Shown here piece by piece: positions 30,074 to 39,827 of a DNA stretch of 42,881 bases. Position 1 is the stretch's first letter. The number at the start of each line of letters is the position of its first letter. A program made the translations under genes and the position numbers. Under the pieces are notes generated by a model. That model did not search any database and was not told the DNA's origin. It saw only the letters and a program-made list of their open reading frames with translations. This DNA is from Solobacterium sp. (lineage in GTDB: Bacteria; Bacillota_I; Bacilli_A; Erysipelotrichales; Erysipelotrichaceae), in NCBI GenBank assembly GCA_024698805.1, contig JAILQT010000090.1, positions 1-42,881 of the forward strand, written 5' to 3'.

Positions 30074-31797
30074 TTCAGCCTCCTGATGCACTGTTCATTG
30101 ATCCTGCGCATCTTCTTTTCATCGATCTTTATCATCTTCCTGTCCGCGGTAAACAGACCGTTGCATTCATCTTCAACGTCGCTTACCTGCGTGTATACGC
30201 ATCCTGCCAGCCCTTTGGGTATATTGGCAAGGATATCCTTCTCGTACAGACGCAGGATGGCATTGCTCAATGCGATCCTGTCCGTGAACTTTTTATAGCC
30301 GTAGAGCTTCTCTGCCTGGCTGTGCCCCCACTCCAGATAGGAGTAGCCGCCGAATTCACTGATGAACAGGATACGGCCGTCCTGTTTCGGCATGATGAAG
30401 CTGTGGAAGTAATTGTGACGGCTGTTGAAGTCGCCGCAGCCCTGGTCATGCCAGCCCGAGGCACTGTCGATCAGCCTTGTCGAATCGTATTCGCGGATAT
30501 GTTCCGTTACCTTCTCACTCTGGAACTGGCCCCAGCCTTCGTTGAACGGCACCCATGCGAATACGCTGACCGTGTTGTACAGGTGGTCGAGGATCTCATC
30601 CAGTTCTTCATAATAGACGCGTCTGGATTCACCGCTCACCCTGCCCATGGCACGGTTGTTCTCGTCATTGAACCTTCTCAGGAAGAAGTGCGGCAGTACG
30701 GTCACCTTCCAGTAATCATACGGTCCGCCGCCGTTCGGGATATCCTGCATCACCAGCATACCGATCCTGTCGCAGTGGTAATACCAGCGCCTGTTTTCGA
30801 CCTTGACATGCTTTCTCAGCATGTTGAAGCCCATATCCTTCATCCTGCGGATCTCCGCGGCCATCGCCTGGTCTGCCGGGTAGGTCATCAGCCCGTCCGG
30901 CGTATAGCCCTGGTCGAGGAGTCCGCTGATGAACAGCGGCTTATTGTTCAGACAGAAGCACGGGCTGCCATTGCTGTCTGTGCCTGCCGAGAATTTGCGC
31001 ATGCCGAAATAGCTTTTGACGACATCGTCCTCCGTCTGCACATACAGGTCATACAGGAAGGGATCTTCCGGGCTCCATGCCCGGAACTGATCCATCGGCG
31101 CTTCATAGTGATGCTGGTTGGTGATGCCGCGGTGTACGGCAAGTCCTCCCGCCGAGATCGTGATCACGGCCTGCGAGAAATTCCCCGCAAGGTCGATATA
31201 GACTTTGGCTTCGTCATAGTCGGGGGTTATCTTGATATCATGGACCGCATGGTCGCCGATATCCTCCAGCCAGACAGACTGCCAGATGCCGGATGAAGGC
31301 GTATACCACATACCGCTGTGTTCGACCTTCTGTTTGCCGTAGGCATAAGCGCCGCTGTCCGAGTCATCCCGGACTTTGACCATCAGCGCATTCTGGTATT
31401 TGATCATACTGGAGACGTCAAATGAGAAAGGCACATAGCCTCCCCTGTGCGTGCCGACTTCGATGCCGTTGAGATAGACCGTGCAGACCTGGTCGACAGC
31501 CTCGAAATTCAGCCATGTATGCATCGTGCCGGGCTTGTAGGCAAACTGCTTGCGGTACCACAGTGTCTGTCCGGGCTTCAGTTCATCCGGCGTACCGCTG
31601 AGGGCGGAGCCCAGCGCGAAAGGGACTGTTACCTGTTTCCATTTCGCACTGAAAGGATCCCGGCCTTCTTCCGTGATCTGGTATTCCCAGGTACCGTTCA
31701 GGCTCATGAAGCTGTCCCTCTGCATCTGCATGCGCGGGTATTCCTGCAGCGGCGCCTGCCTGTTGATCTTTTCCCCCCATTCAGTCATCAGTGTCAT
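30070..31797 (-). CDS. Glycoside hydrolase family 2 enzyme
   Basis: A 575-residue cytoplasmic GH2 (no signal peptide). N-terminal sugar-binding domain (residues about 28-180: SLNGTWEYQ, WYRKQF, YLNGIEVGTHRGGY), middle Ig-like domain, and the C-terminal TIM barrel with acid/base Glu420 in PFNEGW and nucleophile Glu481 in FISEFGG. At 575 residues it matches the short three-domain type, not the 1000-residue LacZ type. Beta-galactosidase, beta-glucuronidase and related activities are all possible. The start has AAAAGGGGCAG upstream and overlaps the small membrane gene by 17 bp. Confidence 0.92.
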   Translation of the reverse strand: MTLMTEWGEKINRQAPLQEYPRMQMQRDSFMSLNGTWEYQITEEGRDPFSAKWKQVTVPFALGSALSGTPDELKPGQTLWYRKQFAYKPGTMHTWLNFEAVDQVCTVYLNGIEVGTHRGGYVPFSFDVSSMIKYQNALMVKVRDDSDSGAYAYGKQKVEHSGMWYTPSSGIWQSVWLEDIGDHAVHDIKITPDYDEAKVYIDLAGNFSQAVITISAGGLAVHRGITNQHHYEAPMDQFRAWSPEDPFLYDLYVQTEDDVVKSYFGMRKFSAGTDSNGSPCFCLNNKPLFISGLLDQGYTPDGLMTYPADQAMAAEIRRMKDMGFNMLRKHVKVENRRWYYHCDRIGMLVMQDIPNGGGPYDYWKVTVLPHFFLRRFNDENNRAMGRVSGESRRVYYEELDEILDHLYNTVSVFAWVPFNEGWGQFQSEKVTEHIREYDSTRLIDSASGWHDQGCGDFNSRHNYFHSFIMPKQDGRILFISEFGGYSYLEWGHSQAEKLYGYKKFTDRIALSNAILRLYEKDILANIPKGLAGCVYTQVSDVEDECNGLFTADRKMIKIDEKKMRRINEQCIRRLK

Positions 31798-32167
31798 GTT
31801 CTGCCCCTTTTGACAGCCATGCGTTCAGGAGTACCGCAGCGCAGGAAGCGAGGTGTATCCATGAAAACGCCTGTGTCATCCGATAAAATGAATCCTCATA
31901 TTTCAGGGATGCGGAAGAGATATACGCATAGCCCAGCATGACCAGGAAAGACACACAGATCATAATGAGCTGCGCAGCAGCCGTATGGATGTACTCCTTC
32001 CTGAATATCCCCAGGCACAGCGGCAGCGCGATGCCGGCCGCAAGACATGCGAAATATCCCGCATTCCATATCTGATAGTGATTTGCGATATTCATATACA
32101 GCAGTACCGCGGCCATCAGAACGCCGCACAGAAGCCCTGTCACTGCTGTCGAAACTGTTTTCCTCAT
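31781..32167 (-). CDS. Small four-helix membrane protein
   Basis: A 128-residue protein with four hydrophobic segments (about residues 8-27, 37-55, 63-85 and 101-118) and short loops; a Lys/Asp-rich C-terminal tail. I do not recognise a family. The start lies 1 bp after the SNF2 stop with no independent ribosome binding site, so it relies on translational coupling; it overlaps the GH2 gene by 17 bp. Confidence 0.7.
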   Translation of the reverse strand: MRKTVSTAVTGLLCGVLMAAVLLYMNIANHYQIWNAGYFACLAAGIALPLCLGIFRKEYIHTAAAQLIMICVSFLVMLGYAYISSASLKYEDSFYRMTQAFSWIHLASCAAVLLNAWLSKGAEHDTDD

Positions 32168-32168
32168 A

Positions 32169-35100
32169 CTAACGAAGTATATCGAGCAGCTCGTCCTTTG
32201 TAAACGAAGCGCGCGACATTTCTTCCCCGCTCAGGATCGATTCCGCAAGATCCGCTTTTGACTGCTGCAGGGAAAGTATCCTTTCTTCCACGGAATCCTT
32301 CATGATCAGCCTGTATACCGTGACCGGGTTTTCCTGGCCGATGCGGTGTGTCCTGTCGGAAGCCTGGTTCTCCGCGGCAGTGTTCCACCAGGGATCATAA
32401 TGAATGACGATATCTGCGGCTGTCAGGTTCAGACCTGTGCCGCCTGCTTTCATGGAGATGCAGAAGACCGGGATATCATCGTTCTGGAACTGGTCGACCA
32501 GTTCGATGCGCTTCTGTTTCGGCGTAGAACCGGTCAGCACATGGTAGGCGATGCTTTCCGCTTTCAGTCTTTCCATGAGGATATCGAGCATGGACGTGAA
32601 CTGGGAGAACAGGAGGATCTTATGACCTTCATCGATCGCGGACCGGATCAGGTCGATGCACATATCCTCCTTTTCCGAGTTTCCCCTGTATCCCTCATAG
32701 ACAAGCGACGGCGCGCAGCACAGCTGCCGCAGACGCATCAGTTCCGCGAGGACGCGAAGCTTGTTCTCATTGAATTCCTGATCGCTCTGTTTGGAGACCG
32801 ACGCCCGCAGCAGTTTCAGACGTGCTTCGTAAAGCTGCTTCTGTTCACCGGTCAGGGGTGCGTAATAGACCTCCTCCATCTTGGGGGGCAGGTCCTTCAG
32901 GACATCCTTTTTCATCCTGCGCAGGATGAACGGCGCGATCATCTTCCGCAGTTTTTCCCGCAGTTCACCCTCTTCGCCTTTGACGATCGGCGTTTCATAT
33001 TCACTGCGGAAGTATTTGTAGGAATACAGGAAGCCCGGCATCAGGTAGTCGAAGATCGACCACAGCTCGCTGAGCCTGTTTTCGATCGGCGTGCCTGTCA
33101 GGGCGATGCGGAATTTTGCGTGTACGGACTTGACCGCATGCGCAGCGAGCGTGTTCGCATTCTTGATCGCCTGCGCTTCGTCGATGATCTCAAAAGTAAA
33201 ACGGATATCTTCAAACAGGGCGGCATCGCGTCCGATCAGCCCGTAGGACGTGATGACAACATCGCTCTCCTCCAGGTCTTTCAGCACTTCCTCACGCTGT
33301 GCGGCTGTGCCTGTCGACATCGTGACGCGAAGCTGCGGCGCGAACCGTTCAAACTCATTCTTCCAGTTGTATACAAGTGAAGCCGGACAGACGACAAGCG
33401 CTTTGCCTTCTTCTCTGCGTGCAAGCAGGAAGCTGATGATCTGCAGCGTTTTGCCGAGTCCCATCTCATCCGCAAGAAGCGCTGCGAAGCTGTTGTCGTA
33501 CAGGGCGCTGAGCCAGCGGAAGCCTTCTTTCTGGTAATCACGGAGCACATCCTGCAGTGATGCGGGGATCTCATATTCCCTTTCGGATGTGCCGCGGATA
33601 TTCGTGATCAGGTCCCGGAAATGCGCATCCCGGTCGATCGGATACCCCCGTTCCGCCTCATCATTCAGCAGTAATGCCCTGTACTGCGGGACAGTCAGTT
33701 TCCCTTTCCTGAGATCCGAGGGCTTCAGGCCGAGTTCCGATGCCAGGTCCGCGATCTCATCGATATTCTCATCCGCCTTGATGAACTGGCCGTTCTTCAG
33801 GCGGTAGAACTTCTTTTTCGGATTGTAGCGCGAGAGGATCTGCGCAAGCTCATCATAGTTGAGGTCTTCGCTGTCCATGTGCAGCTCAAGCAGGTCATGG
33901 CTGACCGATACGCCGAGCTGGACCTTGTTTACGGACTTCACCTGCAGTTTCTTCAGGGCGTCGGAAATGAATACTTCCGCCTTTTTCGTCATCGCTTCGA
34001 TGCCTTCGGTGAGGAGCCGGTAAAGCACTTCATCGTCACCGAATATGCCGTATCGGCTGTTCTCATTGTCAAAGGAATTGAAGAAGCCCGAGAAGAAGCG
34101 GGTCATCTTCTCTTCTTCAAACCGGTTCCGTATGTCCGCATCCTTATTCTTTTCCCTGTCGTTCAGGATATTGTATTCGTGTTCCCCGTACACCGCCTTC
34201 AGCGTTCCGGTGATCAGGTCCTGCTGCGGCATATCGAGATAGATGCGGAACACCGGCTTCAGGGGGACGTATTTCTCAAGTTCAAAACCTGTATGCCTGA
34301 TATCCGCCACTTCTATGAAAGCATTTGTCAGAAGTCCTGCAAACTGCTTCATATCCTCTTCGGCGATATACAGTTCATCCCCGTATCTGTCGATATCGAG
34401 CAGCTGCGCGAAACGCGAAGAGTACGGCAGCCGGTAAAAAGAATCATTTAATTCTTCATAGATATAGATCCAGGCTGCGCCTTCGAGCCAGTATTCCGTA
34501 TTTCCTATATGCATGGTGAAGCCGTCAGCCTTCCGGGTGAGGCTGACAGGGACTTTACGGACCTCCGGATCGAAATATACATGATCGGACAGGTCGCTGA
34601 GCTTTTCGCCTTCCCTTTTCATGAAGAACCTGGCCTCGTCCGCAGCCTCAAAGAAACGGTCCAGGAAAACACCTTTCAGTTCCAGGTTCTTCCCGAGACG
34701 CTGCCGGTACAGATCGGGATCGCTGCGGTAATAGCCGTAATAGCTGTTCGTCCTTTTAAAACGGTTCTCCTTGTTGTCGATGCTGCTGAGGAATGTGAGC
34801 ATCTTCTGCGAAGGTTCGTCGAACGACTCCATGCACAGCGTCACTTTTTTCTTCTTCCCGAACTCATACTCCGTCCGGTTATCCATGGCTTCGAGCAGTT
34901 CATGGATACTCTTTACAACATACTTCTTCTCATTTTTCCTGCCGCAGCGGAACGTGACCGACAGGGAGTTGTCCCGGAAAGACTCTTCCATGTCCGCAAT
35001 GTATTCAAGGACATAGCTGCCGGACATATCCGGCTCCGCAAACGCTGCGTAATCCGAATTATCCGTCATCATCTCCAGGATCGCATCCGATGTCGGCCGG

Positions 35101-35414
35101 TGCGGTCTTGTGATGCGGATCCGTCCGTCATCCAGCGCCGACGCAAATACGATCAGCAGCGCCGCTGTATGTTCGCAGATCCTGGATATGCTCGCGCATG
35201 TGCAGAAGGTCGAAACGATCTGCCCCGTCTCGTAATTGACCGTCGCATTGATAAAGCGAAGCCGTTTCCCCGTGATCGCGCAGCTGAGCTTGATCTTCGG
35301 ATAATCCGCAGTCGTATAGCGGATATCATTGATCTGGTTCTGTGCAAGTATGCTGTAAGCTGCCCGCATCACAGGGAGCGGAACAGCTTTCTGGACATCT
35401 TTTAATGTGAACAT
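32169..35414 (-). CDS. SNF2-family helicase with SWIM zinc finger
   Basis: A 1081-residue protein. The N-terminal SWIM zinc finger is in STFCTCASISRICEHTAA (CxC...CxH, about residue 70). A long middle region of unknown fold follows. The SNF2 ATPase occupies about residues 620-1070: Walker A DEMGLGKT, Walker B/DEAQ box IIDEAQ, TGTPIENRLSELWS, the helicase C half with LLFSQFTSML and motif VI SDRTHRIGQ. Such proteins translocate on double-stranded DNA and remodel protein-DNA complexes. The start has AGGAGGAAT. It follows ftsH with a terminator hairpin between. Large SNF2 genes of this type occur in defence islands as well as in housekeeping locations; no defence partner is seen here. Confidence 0.92.
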   Translation of the reverse strand: MFTLKDVQKAVPLPVMRAAYSILAQNQINDIRYTTADYPKIKLSCAITGKRLRFINATVNYETGQIVSTFCTCASISRICEHTAALLIVFASALDDGRIRITRPHRPTSDAILEMMTDNSDYAAFAEPDMSGSYVLEYIADMEESFRDNSLSVTFRCGRKNEKKYVVKSIHELLEAMDNRTEYEFGKKKKVTLCMESFDEPSQKMLTFLSSIDNKENRFKRTNSYYGYYRSDPDLYRQRLGKNLELKGVFLDRFFEAADEARFFMKREGEKLSDLSDHVYFDPEVRKVPVSLTRKADGFTMHIGNTEYWLEGAAWIYIYEELNDSFYRLPYSSRFAQLLDIDRYGDELYIAEEDMKQFAGLLTNAFIEVADIRHTGFELEKYVPLKPVFRIYLDMPQQDLITGTLKAVYGEHEYNILNDREKNKDADIRNRFEEEKMTRFFSGFFNSFDNENSRYGIFGDDEVLYRLLTEGIEAMTKKAEVFISDALKKLQVKSVNKVQLGVSVSHDLLELHMDSEDLNYDELAQILSRYNPKKKFYRLKNGQFIKADENIDEIADLASELGLKPSDLRKGKLTVPQYRALLLNDEAERGYPIDRDAHFRDLITNIRGTSEREYEIPASLQDVLRDYQKEGFRWLSALYDNSFAALLADEMGLGKTLQIISFLLARREEGKALVVCPASLVYNWKNEFERFAPQLRVTMSTGTAAQREEVLKDLEESDVVITSYGLIGRDAALFEDIRFTFEIIDEAQAIKNANTLAAHAVKSVHAKFRIALTGTPIENRLSELWSIFDYLMPGFLYSYKYFRSEYETPIVKGEEGELREKLRKMIAPFILRRMKKDVLKDLPPKMEEVYYAPLTGEQKQLYEARLKLLRASVSKQSDQEFNENKLRVLAELMRLRQLCCAPSLVYEGYRGNSEKEDMCIDLIRSAIDEGHKILLFSQFTSMLDILMERLKAESIAYHVLTGSTPKQKRIELVDQFQNDDIPVFCISMKAGGTGLNLTAADIVIHYDPWWNTAAENQASDRTHRIGQENPVTVYRLIMKDSVEERILSLQQSKADLAESILSGEEMSRASFTKDELLDILR

Positions 35415-35424
35415 ATTCCTCCTG

Positions 35425-35454
35425 TTAAAAGAGGGCTGAAATCAGTCCTCTTTT
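35425..35454 (-). terminator. Terminator overlapping the ftsH stop codon
   Basis: On the minus strand AAAAGAGG-a-CTGA, TT loop, TCAG-c-CCTCTTTT forms a near-perfect hairpin ending in T residues. It contains the ftsH TGA stop and ends just before the SNF2 ribosome binding site. Confidence 0.75.
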
Positions 35455-37319
35455 TCACTATCTGCAGCAGTTGTTTCAGGCTGTACGGTGAAGTCTTCCT
35501 CGACCGATTCACCGGCGACGATGCGCTGGATCTGTTCGGCAGTCAGTGTCTCATGTTCGATCAGCGCGGAAGCGATCTTTTCCAGTTCGCTGCGGTGCTG
35601 CTGGATGATCGACATTGCCTTGTCATGGCATCCGTTGACGATCTTCCTGACTTCCTGATCGATTTCATAGGCAACTTCACCGGACACATTATTCGGTGAA
35701 TTATAATCCCTTCCAAGGAATACGTTCTCGTTTCCGCTGTTGTATTTGATCGGTCCGAGATCGCTCATACCATACAGCGTGACCATATCCTTGGCAATAT
35801 TCGTAGCTCTTTCGATATCGTTGACAGCGCCTGTCGTGACATCATCGAAGAACATCTCTTCCGCGACGCGTCCGCCCATAAAGGACGTGATGGAAGCGAG
35901 CAGGTCGTTCTTCGTATTCATCATCTTCTCCTCTTTCGGCGTCATCAGGTTGTAGCCGCCTGCCTGGCCGCGGGGGATGATCGTTACTTTCTGGACTACC
36001 TGTGCATTTTCAAGGAACAGGCCGACGATCGCATGTCCGCTCTCGTGATATGCGACAAGCTTCTTCGTCTTGTCATCATATGTACGGCTGACTTTTGCAG
36101 GACCCATCATGACGCGGTCGATCGCTTCATCGACATTCTGCATGGAGATCTGTTCCGCATTCTCACGGACTGCGAGGATCGCCGCTTCATTCAGTACGTT
36201 CTCAAGATCCGCGCCGGAGAAGCCCGGTGTCCTCTTTGCCAGCGCACCGAGATCGACATCGCCCGACAGGTGTTTGTTCCTGGCGTGGACCTGCAGGATC
36301 GCTTCCCTGCCCTTCCTGTCAGGAAGGGATACGGTGATCTGCCTGTCAAAACGGCCGGCCCTGAGCAGGGCGGGGTCGAGTACGTCCGGTCTGTTCGTCG
36401 CCGCGATGACAACGATGCCGGTATTGTCTTCCATACCGTCCATCTCAACGAGCAGCTGGTTCAGCGTCTGTTCACGTTCGTCATGACCGCCGCCGAAACC
36501 GGCGCCGCGCTGTCTGCCTACTGCGTCGATCTCATCGATAAAGATGATGCACGGTGCAGTCTGCTGTGCTTTCTTGAACATGTCGCGGACACGGCTCGCA
36601 CCGACACCGACGAACATCTCGACGAAATCGGAACCGGAAATGGAATAGAAAGGCACATTCGCTTCGCCTGCGACAGCTTTCGCAAGCAGCGTCTTACCTG
36701 TACCGGGATGTCCCGCCAGCAGGATGCCCTTCGGGATACGTGCGCCCATCTTTTCAAATTTTTTCGGATATTTCAGATAATCGATGATCTCAGCCATCTC
36801 CTGCTTCTCTTCATCGCATCCCGCAACATCCGTGAATCTGACGCGTATCTTTCCTTCCAGCTTTGCCCTTGAGCGTGAGAACTCAAACGCCCTTGCATTC
36901 GCGCCGCCGGAACCGTTCATCTTGTTGATCATCCATACGGCGAACACGCCCATCAGGATGAACGGGATCAGCGAAAGCAGCGTATCCATGAAGAGGTTGG
37001 ATGAATTGGCATCCACGATGCTCAGTTCGGATCCTTCCAGCGCGTCGATCACATATGCGATCTCTTCGTCTGTAGACGGGATCGTGGAACTGAAGCGGAC
37101 ACTCCTGTCCTCCTCATTCTTATACACGCCTCGCACGGTCGTGACATTGCCGCCGACCATGACTTCGCTTTCCTTGATCGTCTTCTCCTTGAGCGTCGTC
37201 TTCAGTTCCTGATAGGTCAGGGTCTCGGAAGTGGACCCGTTGTTCATCGAGAACAGCGACAGTATCGCTACAAGGACGATCAGATACGGCAGATAATAGA
37301 ATAATCTGTTTTTCTGCAT
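35442..37319 (-). CDS. ftsH: ATP-dependent zinc metalloprotease FtsH
   Basis: A 625-residue membrane-anchored AAA protease. Two membrane segments (residues about 7-23 and 110-130) flank an extracytoplasmic domain. The AAA module has Walker A GHPGTGKT, Walker [16 protein letters not shown] and SRH region. The protease has HESGH and the third ligand Asp in the [10 protein letters not shown] segment. The C-terminus is Glu/Asp-rich. It degrades unneeded membrane and regulatory proteins. The ribosome binding site is AGGAGTGA, 14 bp after hpt. Confidence 0.97.
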   Translation of the reverse strand: MQKNRLFYYLPYLIVLVAILSLFSMNNGSTSETLTYQELKTTLKEKTIKESEVMVGGNVTTVRGVYKNEEDRSVRFSSTIPSTDEEIAYVIDALEGSELSIVDANSSNLFMDTLLSLIPFILMGVFAVWMINKMNGSGGANARAFEFSRSRAKLEGKIRVRFTDVAGCDEEKQEMAEIIDYLKYPKKFEKMGARIPKGILLAGHPGTGKTLLAKAVAGEANVPFYSISGSDFVEMFVGVGASRVRDMFKKAQQTAPCIIFIDEIDAVGRQRGAGFGGGHDEREQTLNQLLVEMDGMEDNTGIVVIAATNRPDVLDPALLRAGRFDRQITVSLPDRKGREAILQVHARNKHLSGDVDLGALAKRTPGFSGADLENVLNEAAILAVRENAEQISMQNVDEAIDRVMMGPAKVSRTYDDKTKKLVAYHESGHAIVGLFLENAQVVQKVTIIPRGQAGGYNLMTPKEEKMMNTKNDLLASITSFMGGRVAEEMFFDDVTTGAVNDIERATNIAKDMVTLYGMSDLGPIKYNSGNENVFLGRDYNSPNNVSGEVAYEIDQEVRKIVNGCHDKAMSIIQQHRSELEKIASALIEHETLTAEQIQRIVAGESVEEDFTVQPETTAADSEKED

Positions 37320-37333
37320 TCAATCACTCCTGT

Positions 37334-37879
37334 TTATTTATAGCATTCCTCTTTCAGAACAGCTACGTACGGCAGGCAGCGGTATTTCTGGTTGAAATCC
37401 AGACCGAAGCCAACCACGAATTCATTCGGTACTTCGAAGCCGATATAGTCCGCTTCGATGCGTGTCTTCCTGCGGGAAGGCTTGTTCAGCAGCGTAACGA
37501 TCTTAACGCTGGAAGCCCCCCTTGTATGGAACAGTTCACAGACAGTCGTCAGTGTCATGCCCGTGTCAATGATATCTTCAACGACCAGTATATCCTTGTC
37601 CTTGATCGGTGTATCCAGGTCCTTGAGGATCTTGATCTCACCCTGGGATTCAGTCCCTGCATAACTGGTAACATCCATAAAGTCAAACTGAATATCCAGA
37701 TCGATATGTTTCACGAGTTCAGCCAGGAACGGTACGGATCCGCGGAGCAGCGCTACGAGCAGCGGTGTTTTGCCTGCAGCCCTGTAATCCTCCGTGATCT
37801 GTCTGCCGAGTTCCTCTGCCCTGGCAGTGATCTGTTCCTGTGTAAACAGCACTTCCTTAATCGTTTTTTCTTCCCACAT
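37334..37879 (-). CDS. hpt: Hypoxanthine phosphoribosyltransferase
   Basis: A 181-residue PRTase with the signature LVVEDIIDTGMTLTTV for PRPP binding (about residues 98-113), the flexible-loop region SYAGTESQGE and the purine-binding KYRCLPYV near the end. It salvages hypoxanthine (and guanine) to IMP/GMP. It lies between tilS and ftsH as in Bacillus. The upstream tilS stop is 3 bp from its start. Confidence 0.97.
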   Translation of the reverse strand: MWEEKTIKEVLFTQEQITARAEELGRQITEDYRAAGKTPLLVALLRGSVPFLAELVKHIDLDIQFDFMDVTSYAGTESQGEIKILKDLDTPIKDKDILVVEDIIDTGMTLTTVCELFHTRGASSVKIVTLLNKPSRRKTRIEADYIGFEVPNEFVVGFGLDFNQKYRCLPYVAVLKEECYK

Positions 37880-37882
37880 ATT

Positions 37883-39112
37883 CTAATCCTCACTTTCGGA
37901 TAGAAGACATTGTATCACATCTGCTGTCGGGCTGTCAGAAAAATGCAATACATCACATCCAAGCCCCGGAACGAGGATCACAGACCCTTTTCCGTCAAGA
38001 ACGACAGGCCATGTGCCGCGTCTGTATCTGGGGATATGCCTGTCGATGAAGAAGCGGTGGACGCTCTTCGTACCGAAGCGCATCCGGATGCTGTCGCCGT
38101 CGCGGAAGTTCCGTACCGTCACCGGGAAGTCATCCGCGGAAAGCGTCACGGTGTTCACGCCGCGCGAAGCCGCTTCGATACGGAAGTATGCCTGCCGCTT
38201 CAGATCCAGCAGCTCCTGCAGGTCTTTACAGACAAAGCAGTACGGTTCCTCTTTACCTGTCAGGAAAAAGAAGCCTTCATCCTGTACCAGCCGGTATGCG
38301 CCGCATGCGCAGACAAAATCTTTCTTTTCAAGAATGATCCTGTCGATGTTTCCGATCTCCTTCAGCGACCGGTTGCCTGCCTTTTTCAGGACTGTCCGCA
38401 GCAGTTCATATCTGTCTTCCTGCGACAGCTTCCTGTATTCTCCGATACGGACGCGCCCATCATGCACGAATGTGCCAACCCTGCAGATGCGCTCCTGCCG
38501 CACCGCATTCTTCATGCGGATCTCACGCAGCACAAGGTCACGTTCGCTGCGGGTCATCTTCTCAACAACGGTATGCCGGATACGGTTGCGCGCCAGGGAA
38601 TCATCGTTGTTGGTCTCATCGATAAAATACCGGATCCGGTTCTTTTCACAGTATTCCAGGATGTCTTTCCTGGTCATATGGAGCAGCGGCCTTTTTACCA
38701 GGATGCCCCTGTAGAGGATCTCCTCTTTCAGACCGTAATACGCAGGAACGATATTCTTCTCTTCCTGCATGAAATATGTCTCGAGAAGGTCGTCCTCCTG
38801 GTGCGCGATCAGCACACCCCGGTAACCGTATTCCAGTACGGTCTGCCGGAAGAATTCATAACGGTGCGTGCGGGCTGCAGCTTCGAAATTCCCCGACGGA
38901 AGGAAAGGCCCGTTTAAAACATGCAGCGGGATACCGTGTTCGCTGCAGTATTCGCGTATACAGGCTTCTTCCTCTTCGGCCTGCTTCTGGTGATGGTAGT
39001 TCACATGCGCCGCCGCGCACGGGATGCCCTTCTGCATGCACATATGCAGCAGCGCCATCGAATCCGGACCGCAGGATACGCCGATCAGCCATTTCCCTTC
39101 TGTTTTTGCCAT
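37883..39112 (-). CDS. tilS: tRNA(Ile)-lysidine synthase
   Basis: A 409-residue enzyme that converts C34 of tRNAIle2 to lysidine so that AUA is read correctly. The PP-loop is SCGPDSMAL (usual SGGxDS, so the second residue is Cys here), followed by HVNYHHQ, and NFEAAARTHRYEFF, and the C-terminal domain ends FRDGDSIRM...VHRFFIDRHIPRYRRGTWPVV. The site just before the start is weak (GTGAGGAAG 20 bp upstream). An in-frame stop lies five codons before the ATG. Confidence 0.95.
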   Translation of the reverse strand: MAKTEGKWLIGVSCGPDSMALLHMCMQKGIPCAAAHVNYHHQKQAEEEEACIREYCSEHGIPLHVLNGPFLPSGNFEAAARTHRYEFFRQTVLEYGYRGVLIAHQEDDLLETYFMQEEKNIVPAYYGLKEEILYRGILVKRPLLHMTRKDILEYCEKNRIRYFIDETNNDDSLARNRIRHTVVEKMTRSERDLVLREIRMKNAVRQERICRVGTFVHDGRVRIGEYRKLSQEDRYELLRTVLKKAGNRSLKEIGNIDRIILEKKDFVCACGAYRLVQDEGFFFLTGKEEPYCFVCKDLQELLDLKRQAYFRIEAASRGVNTVTLSADDFPVTVRNFRDGDSIRMRFGTKSVHRFFIDRHIPRYRRGTWPVVLDGKGSVILVPGLGCDVLHFSDSPTADVIQCLLSESED

Positions 39113-39138
39113 GCGTTCAGTGTATCATACTTCCTCAC

Positions 39139-39651
39139 TCAGAACATGATATCCATCAGTCTTTCCTTTACATCTTTAAAAGTCTTCGAACGCGTGCTGA
39201 TATGGGATTTCACATCGATCACCCTTGCGGTGTTCACATACCTCAGGTCATTCAGGAACAGCACGGACGGTTTGTTCATGCCGCGGATCTGGCCGAGGCG
39301 CATCAGATGCCTGGAGCCTTCCGGGCTGATCTCGGGATCATAGGCATTCCCGTATGTCTTCGGATTGCTTGTCATCGGGACGACAAGGGCTTTCCGGCAG
39401 CACAGGCTGATCACAAGCCCGAAATGCTGGTAGCCTGCTTCATTGAGATAGGACTGGCCGTAATCCATATAAACGATATCGCCCGGTTTTACATGGATGC
39501 CCATCTGTTCCCCGCTTGCGTATCTGCTGCGGATCATCCAGTTGGCCTCCGAGATCAGGGAACTGCTGATATTCGACGGAAGCAGCGTCTGGTACAGGTC
39601 TGTCCTGTACTTCATATAATTGTTCCAGAGTTCGTTTTTCGTATTTGTCAT
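39139..39651 (-). CDS. PemK/MazF-like protein without an adjacent antitoxin
   Basis: A 170-residue protein. Residues 1-55 form a helical extension; residues 55-170 follow the PemK/MazF beta-barrel pattern (PGDIVYMDYGQ, QHFGLVISLC, KALVVPMTSNP). MazF-type toxins cut mRNA, but the protein also has relatives with non-toxin roles. The ribosome binding site is AGAGGGGGTC. No small antitoxin ORF with a ribosome binding site lies upstream (39652-39827), and downstream is tilS by 26 bp. It is first in the long block and possibly co-transcribed with tilS. Confidence 0.7.
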   Translation of the reverse strand: MTNTKNELWNNYMKYRTDLYQTLLPSNISSSLISEANWMIRSRYASGEQMGIHVKPGDIVYMDYGQSYLNEAGYQHFGLVISLCCRKALVVPMTSNPKTYGNAYDPEISPEGSRHLMRLGQIRGMNKPSVLFLNDLRYVNTARVIDVKSHISTRSKTFKDVKERLMDIMF

Positions 39652-39790
39652 AATGACCCCCTCTGCCTAATACATAGTCATGAAGAGCCGGAATGCCTGA
39701 TTTTTGTCAGAAAACTTCTTTCAGCTGTCCGTATTGAAAAATGGATTCCATCGGTTTATGACGGAGGATGTGCAAACAGAGATTATCTAT

Positions 39791-39796
39791 TATAAT
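39791..39796 (+). promoter_or_regulatory. -10 element of the GH32 gene
   Basis: A perfect TATAAT lies 31 bp upstream of the GH32 start. The best -35 candidate at 16 bp (TGTGCA) is weak, which suggests activator dependence or low expression. Confidence 0.5.
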
Positions 39797-39827
39797 ATGG
39801 ATGGTTGATTGGAAGGAGATTATCATT

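Noticed and set aside
30049-31296. 415-codon ORF antisense to the GH2 gene
   Set aside because: The GH2 catalytic motifs on the minus strand are complete; the other frame has no start site or domain.
32169-35414. Defence island around the SNF2 helicase
   Set aside because: No nuclease, methylase, phospholipase-D or other defence gene flanks it; neighbours are ftsH, a small membrane protein and a glycosidase.
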